From: Palsa-295 sp963785585
GTDB taxonomy: Bacteria; Acidobacteriota; Terriglobia; Acidiferrales; UBA7541
DNA length: 64,000 bases
Assembly (NCBI GenBank): GCA_963785585.1
Contig: CAWAVW010000004.1
Location: 186,001 to 250,000 of the forward strand
Direction: 5' to 3'
Part shown: piece by piece, positions 43,452 through 51,571 of the stretch
How the letters are laid out: each line of letters opens with the position of its first letter
How positions within the stretch are numbered: the first letter of the stretch is position 1
The notes under the pieces: model-generated
Databases searched by the model: none
Told to the model about the DNA's origin: nothing
Seen by the model: the letters and a program-made list of their open reading frames with translations, nothing else
Made by a program: the position numbers and the translations under genes

Positions 43452-44534
43452 ATGCAGCAGGGCGGCAGAGAAGAGACAAATCGAACGGCGTGCGGGGAGT
43501 TTGACGAACGCCTGGCTCTGTTTGCTTCGGGCGAATTGAATGCGGAGGGAGCGGCGGAGGTGAATGCTCACCTGCCGCAGTGCGAAGGTTGTACGGCTTC
43601 GCTGGCCCGCGAATATGAATTGATCGAGTTGCTGTCGGCGCACCGAGCGGAGCCGGATGCCGCGCTGCTGGCTTCGTGCCGAGCGAATCTGGTGGATGCG
43701 CTGGACCAGTCGGAAGAAAAAAGCTGGCTGGTGCGAGTGCTGGGCGGGTTTGTGCCGGCGAGTTTGCTGACGCCGCGACCGGCATTCAGCGCGGCGCTGC
43801 TGCTGGTGATCGGATTTTCGGTGGGATTGTTTGGGCCAAAGTTTTTGAAGCAGCCAGCGGCGAACACGAATTCGAGCGCGGCGGCGCTGACCGCATCGAG
43901 CGACACGAGCGTTTCGTCGCCGGAACTCAATGCGCCGGCAGGCGATCCCTCGGCGATCACTCCCCTGAGCAAGATCGATATGCGGTCCGCGCAGGTGGCG
44001 AGCCTGAATGTGGTTCGGTCGGGACCAAGCGAGCCGCCCCAGGTGCAGATGGAATTGAACGCGCAGCAGCCGGTGACGTTGCGCGGAGATGTGAACAATG
44101 CGGACGTGAAGCATGCGTTGATCAACGTGCTGGGCAATAACCAGCGATTCGATCCGGACATGCGCCTGGATGCGGTGGAATTGCTGCGCGAGCGGAACGA
44201 TGATCCCGATGTGCGAGCGGCGCTGTGCCGCGCGGTGCACAGCGATCACAACGCGGCCGTGCGGCTGAAGGCGCTGGAAGCGGTGAGCAATTCGGCGGGG
44301 CCTCAGGATCTGGTGCAGCAGACGCTGCTGGACGCGCTGGTGAACGATCAAAATCCGGGCGTGCGCGTGGAAGCGATGAACACGCTGCGGGATATGGCGT
44401 CGAAGGGCGAGATTGATTCCGATCCGGCGGTGCTCGCGGTGTTGCGCGACCGGATGCAGAAGGATCCGAGCATGTACATCCGGCTGCAGAGCGCCGCTGC
44501 GTTGCGAGATCTGGTTCCGGCGCAAAAGTTCTAG
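43452..44534 (+). CDS. Zinc-finger anti-sigma factor with HEAT repeats
   Basis: A protein of 360 residues. The N-terminal ZAS motif is in NAHLPQCEGC (H-x3-C-x2-C). One membrane segment lies near residues 111-133 (FSAALLLVIGFSVGLF). The C-terminal part is a row of HEAT-like repeats: VRAALCRAVHSDHNAAVRLK, TLLDALVNDQNPGVRVEAMN, RMQKDPSMYIRLQSAAALRD. HEAT repeats usually bind proteins, so this end may sense a periplasmic partner. It likely inhibits the sigma factor encoded just upstream. A DUF4097 gene starts after 78 bases. Confidence 0.88.
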   Translation: MQQGGREETNRTACGEFDERLALFASGELNAEGAAEVNAHLPQCEGCTASLAREYELIELLSAHRAEPDAALLASCRANLVDALDQSEEKSWLVRVLGGFVPASLLTPRPAFSAALLLVIGFSVGLFGPKFLKQPAANTNSSAAALTASSDTSVSSPELNAPAGDPSAITPLSKIDMRSAQVASLNVVRSGPSEPPQVQMELNAQQPVTLRGDVNNADVKHALINVLGNNQRFDPDMRLDAVELLRERNDDPDVRAALCRAVHSDHNAAVRLKALEAVSNSAGPQDLVQQTLLDALVNDQNPGVRVEAMNTLRDMASKGEIDSDPAVLAVLRDRMQKDPSMYIRLQSAAALRDLVPAQKF

Positions 44535-44611
44535 AAATGCGGAAAACGGCAACGGTTCGGACAATCCGGCAAGCCCGCCGGACGTTTCCGTTTTCAATTC
44601 ATAATTCCTCG

Positions 44612-45934
44612 ATGCGATTTCTCTCCCTGTTGTTTGCCGCCTGCGCACTGGTGTGCGCGCCCGCCGGTCGAGCCGACGGAAGCGGAAAGCCGCCAGGAAA
44701 TCAGGCGCCGACACCGAGGTTGACGTCTGACCGGATGGGAAGCGTGCCGACGCATGACGGACAGCGCATTCATCTGGCCGTCGATTTGGGAAACGTAATT
44801 GTAAGGACGGACGATTCCGGCAAAGTGGATTACACGCTGCACCTGGAAGCCGACGCTTCGCAAAAAGATGCGAAGCGGATGCTGAAGACGTTTGTGGTGA
44901 CGGCGCGTGCGACTACCGACGGTGTGATCTTTCGAGGACAGACGGCGGAGAAGCAAGCGAGCGGACGTTTGTGGGTGACGCTGCACGTGAATGTGCCGCG
45001 GAATTACAACGTGGATATCTCGACCGGCGGCGGAAATATTGAAGTGAGCGACTTGAACGGGCGCGTGACGTTGAACACCGCCGGCGGAAATATTGTGGCG
45101 GGCAACGCGACGGGCTCTGCGCGCCTGACAACGCAGGGCGGCCACATCACCATCAAGAACGTGGGCGGTGATCTGCTGGCGACGACGGGCGGCGGGCATA
45201 TCACGACCGGCGACATTGCGGGCATCGCGACGCTGCATACCGAAGGCGGGCACATTCAAGTTTCGTCGATCGGCGGAGCCGGTCACCTGACGACAGGGGG
45301 CGGCAACGTCTTCGTGGAGCGTTCGGGCACCGGCCTGGTAGCGGAGACGATCGGCGGACAGATCGAGGTGGGCGAAGCGGCGGGGCTGGTGCATGCGAAG
45401 ACGGGTGGCGGCGGAATCCATGTGGTGCGCGTGACCGGACCTACGAACCTGCAGACCAGCGGCGGAAACATTTATTTGACGCAGGTGGATGGAACGGTGA
45501 AAGCGTCCACGGGAAACGGCGGAATTACGGCGTGGTTTGTGACGCCGGTGAAGACTCCGAGCACGTGCGAATTCCAGTCGGGCGACGGCGACATCATTGT
45601 TTATATCCCGCGGCAGTTGCCGGTGACGATCGACGCGATGATGCCTTCGGACAGCGATCACCAATTTTTCGTGGATCCGGCGCTGCGGCTGCTGGTGACG
45701 CGGAACACGATGCCGAACGACAGCTCGACACTGCACGCCATCGGATTGCAGAATGGCGGCGGAGAAGTGGTGCATTTGCGGACGATTTCGGGAAATATCC
45801 GGCTGATGGCGAGCGACGCGACGAAACAACTGCAAATGTACAAGACGCAAATGCAGCAGCTCGAGGAGAGTTTGCAGAATCAATGGCGGGAGATTACGCG
45901 GCTGCAACTGCAAGCGGCCAAGACCGCGCCGTAA
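44612..45934 (+). CDS. DUF4097-type beta-helix exported protein
   Basis: A protein of 440 residues with a signal peptide (MRFLSLLFAACALVCA). It has many short G-G-N/H-I repeats of a right-handed beta-helix: GGGNIEVSDLNG, TAGGNIVAGNATG, TQGGHITIKNVGG and GGGHITTGDIAG. DUF4097 proteins are of unknown function, often in envelope-stress operons. The frame is open from 44537; ATG 44612 was chosen as it begins the signal peptide. It is codirectional with module 2 and probably cotranscribed. The tail has a helical segment with LQMYKTQMQQLEESLQNQ. Confidence 0.82.
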   Translation: MRFLSLLFAACALVCAPAGRADGSGKPPGNQAPTPRLTSDRMGSVPTHDGQRIHLAVDLGNVIVRTDDSGKVDYTLHLEADASQKDAKRMLKTFVVTARATTDGVIFRGQTAEKQASGRLWVTLHVNVPRNYNVDISTGGGNIEVSDLNGRVTLNTAGGNIVAGNATGSARLTTQGGHITIKNVGGDLLATTGGGHITTGDIAGIATLHTEGGHIQVSSIGGAGHLTTGGGNVFVERSGTGLVAETIGGQIEVGEAAGLVHAKTGGGGIHVVRVTGPTNLQTSGGNIYLTQVDGTVKASTGNGGITAWFVTPVKTPSTCEFQSGDGDIIVYIPRQLPVTIDAMMPSDSDHQFFVDPALRLLVTRNTMPNDSSTLHAIGLQNGGGEVVHLRTISGNIRLMASDATKQLQMYKTQMQQLEESLQNQWREITRLQLQAAKTAP

Positions 45935-45936
45935 TT

Positions 45937-45955
45937 TCGCGGCGCGAAGCCGCGA
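45937..45955. repeat. 7-bp hairpin after a DUF4097 gene
   Basis: TCGCGGC (45937-45943) and GCCGCGA (45949-45955) are perfectly complementary with a 5-base loop. There is no T-run, so it is not a typical terminator. Confidence 0.65.
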
Positions 45956-46030
45956 GCAGGCGGCGAACGGAATTCGGTCGAGGGCAAGGCTCGAGCCAAA
46001 TCAGAAACACGGCAGCAAAAGGGGCGAACC

Positions 46031-46840
46031 GTGAACCTGAACAAGCGAAGGATTCGTTTTCAGAAGGGCTCATCGGCCGGCACAACGCTGGCGCGCGCGT
46101 TCGCGACGGCTGCGATCCTGGCTTGCCTGGCGGTTCCGGGACGGGCGGCGGACGACACGATGTTTCACAAGGTGTTTCCACTGACGGCGGGCGGAAATTT
46201 CCAACTCGACAACGTGAATGGGTCGGTGCGCGTGGAGGGTTGGGATCGCGACGAGGTGGAAGTGAGCGCGATCAAGGTGTCAAAGAGCGGCGGGAGCGAT
46301 GTATCGCAAGTGACGATCGATGTGGAGAGCCATCCCGGTGCGGTGAACGTGCACACGCATTACCCGAAAGGCGAGGGCGCGGAAGTGGCGGTGGAGTACC
46401 GCGTGCATGTGCCGTTTCGCGTGCTGCTGGGAAGCGTGGGTACGGTGAACGGAAGCGTGATTGTGAAGGGCGTGGATGGCGGCGGCGAATTGCGCACCGT
46501 GAATGGCAACGTGGAAGTGTTTGACAGCGCGGGCCGGTTCAGCGAGAAGACCACGAACGGGAATCTTCGACTCGAGTTGCGCAAGCTGGCAGAAGGCGGA
46601 CCGATGAAGCTGGAAACGGTGAATGGTTCGGTGATTCTGGGATTGCCGGCGGGATCGGGCGCGAACGTGAACGCGCTGAGCATGAACGGAGAGCTGTACT
46701 CGGAATTTCCGGTGACGTCGAAAACGGGAATGCTGGCGCCGCGGGCGTTCAACGGGCGACTGGGGACCGGGGGCGGAAATATTTCGGTGCGGACGATTAA
46801 TGGCGGAATCAAGCTGTTGTTGCAGCATCCCGCCGTTTAG
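46031..46840 (+). CDS. DUF4097-type exported protein (second copy)
   Basis: A protein of 269 residues from a GTG start. A hydrophobic signal segment (ARAFATAAILACLAVPG) is followed by the DUF4097 beta-helix (GGNFQLDNVNGSVRVEGWD; GELRTVNGNVEVFDSAG; LETVNGSVILGLPAG). It is 96 bases after the preceding DUF4097 gene and shares its repeat pattern, although the tandem copies are clearly diverged. It is probably the last gene of module 2, convergent with the gene ending at 46870. Confidence 0.82.
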   Translation: MNLNKRRIRFQKGSSAGTTLARAFATAAILACLAVPGRAADDTMFHKVFPLTAGGNFQLDNVNGSVRVEGWDRDEVEVSAIKVSKSGGSDVSQVTIDVESHPGAVNVHTHYPKGEGAEVAVEYRVHVPFRVLLGSVGTVNGSVIVKGVDGGGELRTVNGNVEVFDSAGRFSEKTTNGNLRLELRKLAEGGPMKLETVNGSVILGLPAGSGANVNALSMNGELYSEFPVTSKTGMLAPRAFNGRLGTGGGNISVRTINGGIKLLLQHPAV

Positions 46841-46869
46841 GGTTTTTCAGGGGTTCGTTTTTTGCGGCG

Positions 46870-47622
46870 CTAAGGTTCGCGGATGACTTCGGCGTTGGCT
46901 GCCGGAGCGACCAGACGCATGAGTTTCGAGCCGTCGAGGTAAAGATCGATTTCGTTGTCTTCGGTTTTCACGCGAAGCTCTTCCACTTTTTTGCCGTCCA
47001 CTTCCTGCTTTCCTAACGTTTCCACAACCACGTTTCCGGGCGTAAGTTCCTGCGGCACCAGCACCGCGAAGGTCTGCGGGCCCTTCTTTTCCATGTCGTA
47101 GAAGCCGGCGAGAATTTCGTACTGGTGATACAGATTGTCGTCGAGAACGACGATCATCGGAGAGTTAAACGTGAACTGTTGGGTGTAGGGGCGCGCGCCG
47201 TCGAGGTGAAGTTCGGCGGTGGCCACGTCGGCGCTGAAGGAAATGGCCGCGGAGGCTTTTTTGGCGCCCTGCGTGGACCAGTCGTAATGAAGCGGCTCGC
47301 CCGAGGGCTGAAGGGTGAGCGATCCAGTGACTTTGGTGACGCCCTGCGGGCTTTGAATCTCGGAGTTGCCGTGGGCCAGCCAGTTGCCGCCGGTGGAAGC
47401 GATTTCGAATTCTTCCTTACCCATGACCTGGCCGTTGACCAGGATTTTGAATTTGCCCTTGTCCGAGGTGATCCCCGGGCCGGTCTTTTTATCGGCGGAG
47501 GATTTCGCGTGAACAAACGGCACGACGGTGGCGCCGAGTACGAGGAGGCAAGCGGCAGCGAGGCGAAAAGAGCCGGCGCGGAGAGTTCCGCGGTGGTGAA
47601 GGGCATTTCGAAAACGATTCAT
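46870..47622 (-). CDS. Exported protein of unknown function
   Basis: A protein of 250 residues with a signal peptide (RLAAACLLVLGATVVPFVHA). The mature part is beta-rich, with FKILVNGQVMGKEEFEI, LHLDGARPYTQQFTFN and IDLYLDGSKLMRLV. Such proteins often resemble outer-membrane-lipid-related or YceI-like folds, but I recognise no family. It overlaps aroK by four bases and is the last gene of the leftward module 3 operon, so it may be part of the same envelope response. Confidence 0.68.
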   Translation of the reverse strand: MNRFRNALHHRGTLRAGSFRLAAACLLVLGATVVPFVHAKSSADKKTGPGITSDKGKFKILVNGQVMGKEEFEIASTGGNWLAHGNSEIQSPQGVTKVTGSLTLQPSGEPLHYDWSTQGAKKASAAISFSADVATAELHLDGARPYTQQFTFNSPMIVVLDDNLYHQYEILAGFYDMEKKGPQTFAVLVPQELTPGNVVVETLGKQEVDGKKVEELRVKTEDNEIDLYLDGSKLMRLVAPAANAEVIREP

Positions 47623-48161
47623 GAATTCACCTTGGGGAAAATCCCCAGCGCCAGAATCTGTTCGACGACGCGGAGAGGCTCGACGCTCGATTCGACGCGA
47701 AATTCGGCCTTCTGGTAAAACGCCAAACGTTCGGCATACAGCTTACGAAAACTCTCCTCATCGCGAAACAACGGGCGGTCTTGAATGTGCGCAATCCGCC
47801 GGAGGAGCTCGGGCACGGGACAATCGAGCCAAATCATGGCGATACTTTCGTGAGAGAGGAGTTGCTGGTTCTGCGGTTGGGCGATGGTGCCTCCGCCGAG
47901 CGAAACGACGCGAGGTTTCCGCGATTCGGCGGTTTCTCCGATGATGCGCGCGAGCTGTTCGTGTTCGATTTTGCGGAATTCGGACTCGCCGTGCCTGGCG
48001 AAAATTTCGGGAATGGTCTGGTGCGCCGCTTCCACAATGCGGAGGTCCAGATCGACGTGCTGCCAGCCGATTTGCCGGGCCAGAAGGCGCGCGACGGTGG
48101 ATTTGCCGCTGCCCATGAAGCCGGTTAGGCAGACGAGCGCGCGGGCACGGTACTCATTCAT
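47619..48161 (-). CDS. aroK: Shikimate kinase
   Basis: A protein of 180 residues that phosphorylates shikimate in aromatic amino acid synthesis. Walker A is GFMGSGKST. The shikimate-binding segment DLDLRIVEA and the glycine-rich SLGGGTI fit the family; the lid has RPLFRDEE. It lies inside an envelope-stress type operon, 36 bases downstream of the DUF4097 gene and overlapping the next exported-protein gene by four bases. No other shikimate-pathway gene is nearby. Its promoter may be the ECF-controlled one. Confidence 0.93.
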   Translation of the reverse strand: MNEYRARALVCLTGFMGSGKSTVARLLARQIGWQHVDLDLRIVEAAHQTIPEIFARHGESEFRKIEHEQLARIIGETAESRKPRVVSLGGGTIAQPQNQQLLSHESIAMIWLDCPVPELLRRIAHIQDRPLFRDEESFRKLYAERLAFYQKAEFRVESSVEPLRVVEQILALGIFPKVNS

Positions 48162-48196
48162 GGAATTTTCGGCAACGCGTCCGGAGAAGTGGGGAA

Positions 48197-49075
48197 TCAG
48201 TCACGCTTCAGAATATTGATTGTACCATCGAAGGAACTGAGTTCGACTTTGGCGCGGCCGGCGTTGAAGGTGCCGAACAGGCTGTTGCCGAACTTGCTGT
48301 AGAAGTGCTGCGGATGCGCCTTGGGTGTGAGCGAAGCCTGATTGTTCACGGCGCCGCGAAGCGACATGGCACTCAGGTCGAAGGAATCTCCGGGCGAGAA
48401 ACGGACTTCGATGGCGCCGCTGTAATTCTTGAGGCGGTAGGTGCCGTTGGGCAGAAATTGTCCGTCGAAAAGAATGTTGCCGGTGGAGGTCTGCGCGTGG
48501 ACGTGATAGCTGCGCAGATCGACGAGCTTAAAACTGCCGCTGATGGATGAGACTTCGACCTGTCCGGCGCAACGAATGCACTGGAACGAGCCGCCGACGG
48601 TCTTGATGGTGAGGTATCCGGCGGTGTCCTGCAGATCGACGCCGGCGCCGATGGTTTCGACGTTCATGTCGCCGAGGACGTTCGAGACGTTTACTTCGCC
48701 GGAGTCGTCGTGAATTTGAAGCTCGGCGTCTTCGGGGACGTTAATTTGGTAATCGGCGCGCATGTCGTCGGCGGAGACGTCTTGCGAGGCGGCGTGGGTG
48801 GAAATGTCCACGCGGTTGCCCATTTGTTCGGCGTCAACATCGACTTTGTCGCTGGACGGAGTGGAGATGACCATGACTTCCGCTTTGGTCCAGGCTTTCA
48901 CGGTGATCATGCCGTTTGGATTGTGGATGGTGATGACCGGATGAGCGTCGACCTTGAAGTGCTGCTCCTGGCGCTTGGGACCCGCGGAGACCGCGCTGCA
49001 AATCAGCAGGCCGGGAACGATCAGAGTGGCGGTTTTCCATTGCCACGGCGTCAAAGTAGTTTGCGATGCGTTCAT
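48197..49075 (-). CDS. DUF4097-type exported protein (module 3)
   Basis: A protein of 292 residues. A signal segment (ATLIVPGLLICSAVSAG) is followed by a beta-helix with repeats such as HNPNGMITVKAWTKAEVMVI, DDSGEVNVSNVLGDMNVE and TVGGSFQCIRCAGQVEVSS. It is a homologue of the two DUF4097 proteins of module 2 with fewer glycines. Its start overlaps the anti-sigma stop by four bases, so the two are translated together. It is the likely main output of module 3. Confidence 0.82.
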   Translation of the reverse strand: MNASQTTLTPWQWKTATLIVPGLLICSAVSAGPKRQEQHFKVDAHPVITIHNPNGMITVKAWTKAEVMVISTPSSDKVDVDAEQMGNRVDISTHAASQDVSADDMRADYQINVPEDAELQIHDDSGEVNVSNVLGDMNVETIGAGVDLQDTAGYLTIKTVGGSFQCIRCAGQVEVSSISGSFKLVDLRSYHVHAQTSTGNILFDGQFLPNGTYRLKNYSGAIEVRFSPGDSFDLSAMSLRGAVNNQASLTPKAHPQHFYSKFGNSLFGTFNAGRAKVELSSFDGTINILKRD

Positions 49076-49743
49076 TGGCCGGTCTCTCCCCGTTCGGACA
49101 TCTGAGTCAGTAAATCCGCCTTCTGCTGGTACGCATCGTAAAGGAAATCACGGGCCGCTTCGTTGCCGGGTTCTTCTCTTACGCTTTTTTCACACAATGC
49201 GATGTAGTTGTCAACGATGGCCAGATTCTGATGCAGGGAAGCGGATACCGCGGAGTTGGGCTGGCGCATCTGGGCGATGGCGGCAACCTCGGCGGTATCA
49301 AGCTGGGCGCTCAAGGGTGACGAGACGATTTGATTGCCATCGGTCCATTGGACGTCTCTGGTTGGCTTGGCCCCCGTACCGCTCAGGGAGAACGCCAAGG
49401 CGACAAGGGCCGCCAAGTAGGCACCCGCAAGAACCGGACGAGGGAACTTGGCAAACAGCGCAGCGAACCAGCCGTAGGTTTCGGATTCGGGCCGCGCGAG
49501 CGGAGCGCCCTTGATCAAACCCTCGTGTTCTAGCTGAGAGCGGAGCGAAGTCCAAATTCGTTCCGGGGGATCGTGCGGGAGAGGATCCCAGGTTTGCGCT
49601 TCGGAATGTATGGCGATGAGATCCGCAACGAGAGCGGAGCAGGCGGCGCAGGACTTCAGGTGGGACTGCGCGGCGGCCGGACGGTCGCCTTCCATCCAGT
49701 CCGCCAGATGGTTGTGAAAGCTTGTGCAGTTTACGCTAGCCAT
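49072..49743 (-). CDS. Zinc-finger anti-sigma factor (module 3)
   Basis: A protein of 223 residues. The N-terminal ZAS motif is HLKSCAAC, preceded by HNHLADWMEGDRPA, which suits the sigma-binding helix. One membrane segment lies near residues 110-130 (VLAGAYLAALVALAFSLSG). The periplasmic part is helical with DNYIALCEKSVREEPGNEAA. ATG 49743 was chosen, with GAGG 10 bases upstream; a TTG at 49752 would overlap the sigma stop. It likely inhibits the sigma factor of the preceding gene. Confidence 0.86.
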   Translation of the reverse strand: MASVNCTSFHNHLADWMEGDRPAAAQSHLKSCAACSALVADLIAIHSEAQTWDPLPHDPPERIWTSLRSQLEHEGLIKGAPLARPESETYGWFAALFAKFPRPVLAGAYLAALVALAFSLSGTGAKPTRDVQWTDGNQIVSSPLSAQLDTAEVAAIAQMRQPNSAVSASLHQNLAIVDNYIALCEKSVREEPGNEAARDFLYDAYQQKADLLTQMSERGETGQ

Positions 49744-49748
49744 GTGAT

Positions 49749-50393
49749 TCAAACCTCGCCGACGGCGTCAGCCGCGGCACGACGATCTTTCCGGGCCTGG
49801 TCACGCAACTCTTCCTGCAACAATTCACGAAGACGCATGCGAGCTTTGTGCAATTGAGACTTCGAGTTGCCAATCGAACAATCCATGATGTCGGCGATCT
49901 CGTTGTGCTCGTATCCCTGCACGTCGTGAAGCACGAAAACCGATTTGTAACCCGGGGGCAACTGATCCACCGCCCGCTGCAAATTCACCCGATCAATCGA
50001 GCCTGTGAGGCGAAGGTCGGCGGTGCCAAAATCGCGCCGCGGCCCTCCTGAATCTTCGTCCGGCTCGGTCATTTCCTCGAGCGAGCTTTCGTTGCCGGAC
50101 TTCTTGCGCAGCTTCATGAGAACAACGTTGACCGAAAGGCGGTGAAGCCAGGTCGAAAACGCCGACTCGCCGCGAAACGTGGCGATCTTGCGGAAGAGCT
50201 GCAGAAACGCTTCCTGGGTCAGGTCTTCCGCTTCGGCCGTGTTGTTCAGCATCCGGAGGCAGAGCGAATAAACGCGCCGGTTATGCAGGCGGTAGAGGCG
50301 CTCGAAAGCCGCAGCATCACCTTGCTGGGCCAGCCGGATGGCTTCGGCCTCCGGCATTTCTCCGGGAACATCTGTTCGTCTGGTTCGGGCCAC
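49749..50393 (-). CDS. ECF sigma factor, RpoE-like (module 3)
   Basis: A protein of 214 residues. Region 2 reads DAAAFERLYRLHNRRVYSL, EDLTQEAFLQLFRK and SAFSTWLHRLSVNVVLMKLR. Region 4 reads LPPGYKSVFVLHDVQGYEH and GNSKSQLHKARMRLREL. The start is a GTG at 50393; an ATG at 50357 has a GGAG three bases away and is an alternative. The stop is next to the start of the zinc-finger anti-sigma gene. It heads a five-gene leftward operon. Confidence 0.92.
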   Translation of the reverse strand: MARTRRTDVPGEMPEAEAIRLAQQGDAAAFERLYRLHNRRVYSLCLRMLNNTAEAEDLTQEAFLQLFRKIATFRGESAFSTWLHRLSVNVVLMKLRKKSGNESSLEEMTEPDEDSGGPRRDFGTADLRLTGSIDRVNLQRAVDQLPPGYKSVFVLHDVQGYEHNEIADIMDCSIGNSKSQLHKARMRLRELLQEELRDQARKDRRAAADAVGEV

Positions 50394-50679
50394 GCTACCC
50401 GTTAGGACGCACCCTTCATTGCGATGCGCCGGTTGCTTTCTGAGTTGTACTTGGCGGTTCTTTACAGATACTGCTTCATTCGACGCACGGGAAACCGGTT
50501 TCGCTTATCGAATTCCAGGGGCGAAACAAGGTCCGGGGCCGCCTGGGAATCGATGTTGCAAGCGAGCGTCTGCCATTTTCGTTCGTTTTGGACTCTACGT
50601 CCATCCCGGATAAGGGCAATCTCCGGTGCGGGGACCGAAGAGAACGGGTTAAGAATCCAAAAAATGGAAGGTTGGCACG

Positions 50680-51396
50680 TTATGCCGAGGCGCGGGACGC
50701 TTTTGCGCGGACGCGGGGCTTCGGCTTGGCCAGTTGCAGGGGGGCGGTGGAATCGAGTTCGACACGAAAGGCCTCAAGTTGTTCGGCGGGCAGGGCCCGC
50801 AGGAAACATTTCAGCACGACTTCGCTTTCGCGGAGGCAGGTGGTGAAGTCATCGTGGAGGCTTTCGAGCGAGGCCCAGGCGCCGGCCGGAGCGACGCTGA
50901 TGCCCGCAGAAATGTCCTCGGCGGCGTTATTGAACTCACCCACGAGCAGCAGCATCGTCTCCGAAAGGATCTTGAGCTTCTGCGCAAAGCGCAGGCTGCT
51001 GGTTATCAGCAGGCTATGGAGAATTTCGCTGCGTGTGGCGGCGGACCGGGCGGTATCGCCCCGAAAGAAGGAAGGATCCAAAGGTTCAACCGGCGGAACC
51101 GTTGCCATCTGGCGGCCGCGAGCGGCCGCGGCATCGCAGGAGCCAATGAGGACCCCGGCGAGGCGGGTGAGGAGATCCGCCGAGACCGTGATCTGCTGGC
51201 GGGCGCACACCAGTTCGCCGCGGGCGCGGAAGGAAAATCCGTCGTCCAGAGCGACGCTCATCATCGCGTAGACGGATTCCCAGCGGCGCACGACGGTCTC
51301 AAACACGTGGCTCTTATCGCGAGGCAATGCCGCGACCCAGTCGTCTGTGACAGTGCGCTTGGCGGAGGAAGAGCGTTGCTTCCGCTTCAGGAACAC
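50680..51396 (-). CDS. Unrecognised helical protein
   Basis: A protein of 238 residues, largely alpha-helical, with no family I recognise. An Arg/Lys/Ser-rich N-terminus (MFLKRKQRSSSAKR) and a basic tail (LAKPKPRVRAKASRASA) flank a helical body with GELVCARQQITVSADLLTRL and SETMLLLVGEFNNAAEDISA. The upstream end faces the lysS promoter region, with which it is divergent. The intergenic space on its other side (50394-50679) has no visible gene and probably holds the module 3 promoter. Confidence 0.62.
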   Translation of the reverse strand: MFLKRKQRSSSAKRTVTDDWVAALPRDKSHVFETVVRRWESVYAMMSVALDDGFSFRARGELVCARQQITVSADLLTRLAGVLIGSCDAAAARGRQMATVPPVEPLDPSFFRGDTARSAATRSEILHSLLITSSLRFAQKLKILSETMLLLVGEFNNAAEDISAGISVAPAGAWASLESLHDDFTTCLRESEVVLKCFLRALPAEQLEAFRVELDSTAPLQLAKPKPRVRAKASRASA

Positions 51397-51451
51397 TTGG
51401 CCCCCAAGACTCGCGCGGATTATATCACCGGATTCGGGAGGGGAGGGTTTC

Positions 51452-51481
51452 TTGACGGTCGCGGAAGCGCACCGCTATACT
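51452..51481 (+). promoter_or_regulatory. Putative sigma-70 promoter of lysS
   Basis: TTGACG (51452-51457) and TATACT (51476-51481) are separated by 18 bases. The transcript would begin near 51488, which rules out starts upstream of that and supports TTG 51572 or GTG 51509. Confidence 0.7.
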
Positions 51482-51571
51482 GCCGCGCGGCCCCCGAATG
51501 GGGATTTCGTGGTAGCCCTCACGCCGCCGAAGCTGTTTCGCTCGATAGACAAAGCAAAGAAGGATGAGCCT

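Noticed and set aside
42699..44714. 671-codon minus-strand frame across the module 2 sigma and anti-sigma genes
   Set aside because: Overlaps two well-supported genes with sigma and ZAS motifs; the translation is low-complexity, rich in Arg, His and Pro.
45000..45500. Short DNA repeats such as GGCGGAAATATT
   Set aside because: They encode the G-G-N-I turns of the DUF4097 beta-helix, so protein structure explains them.
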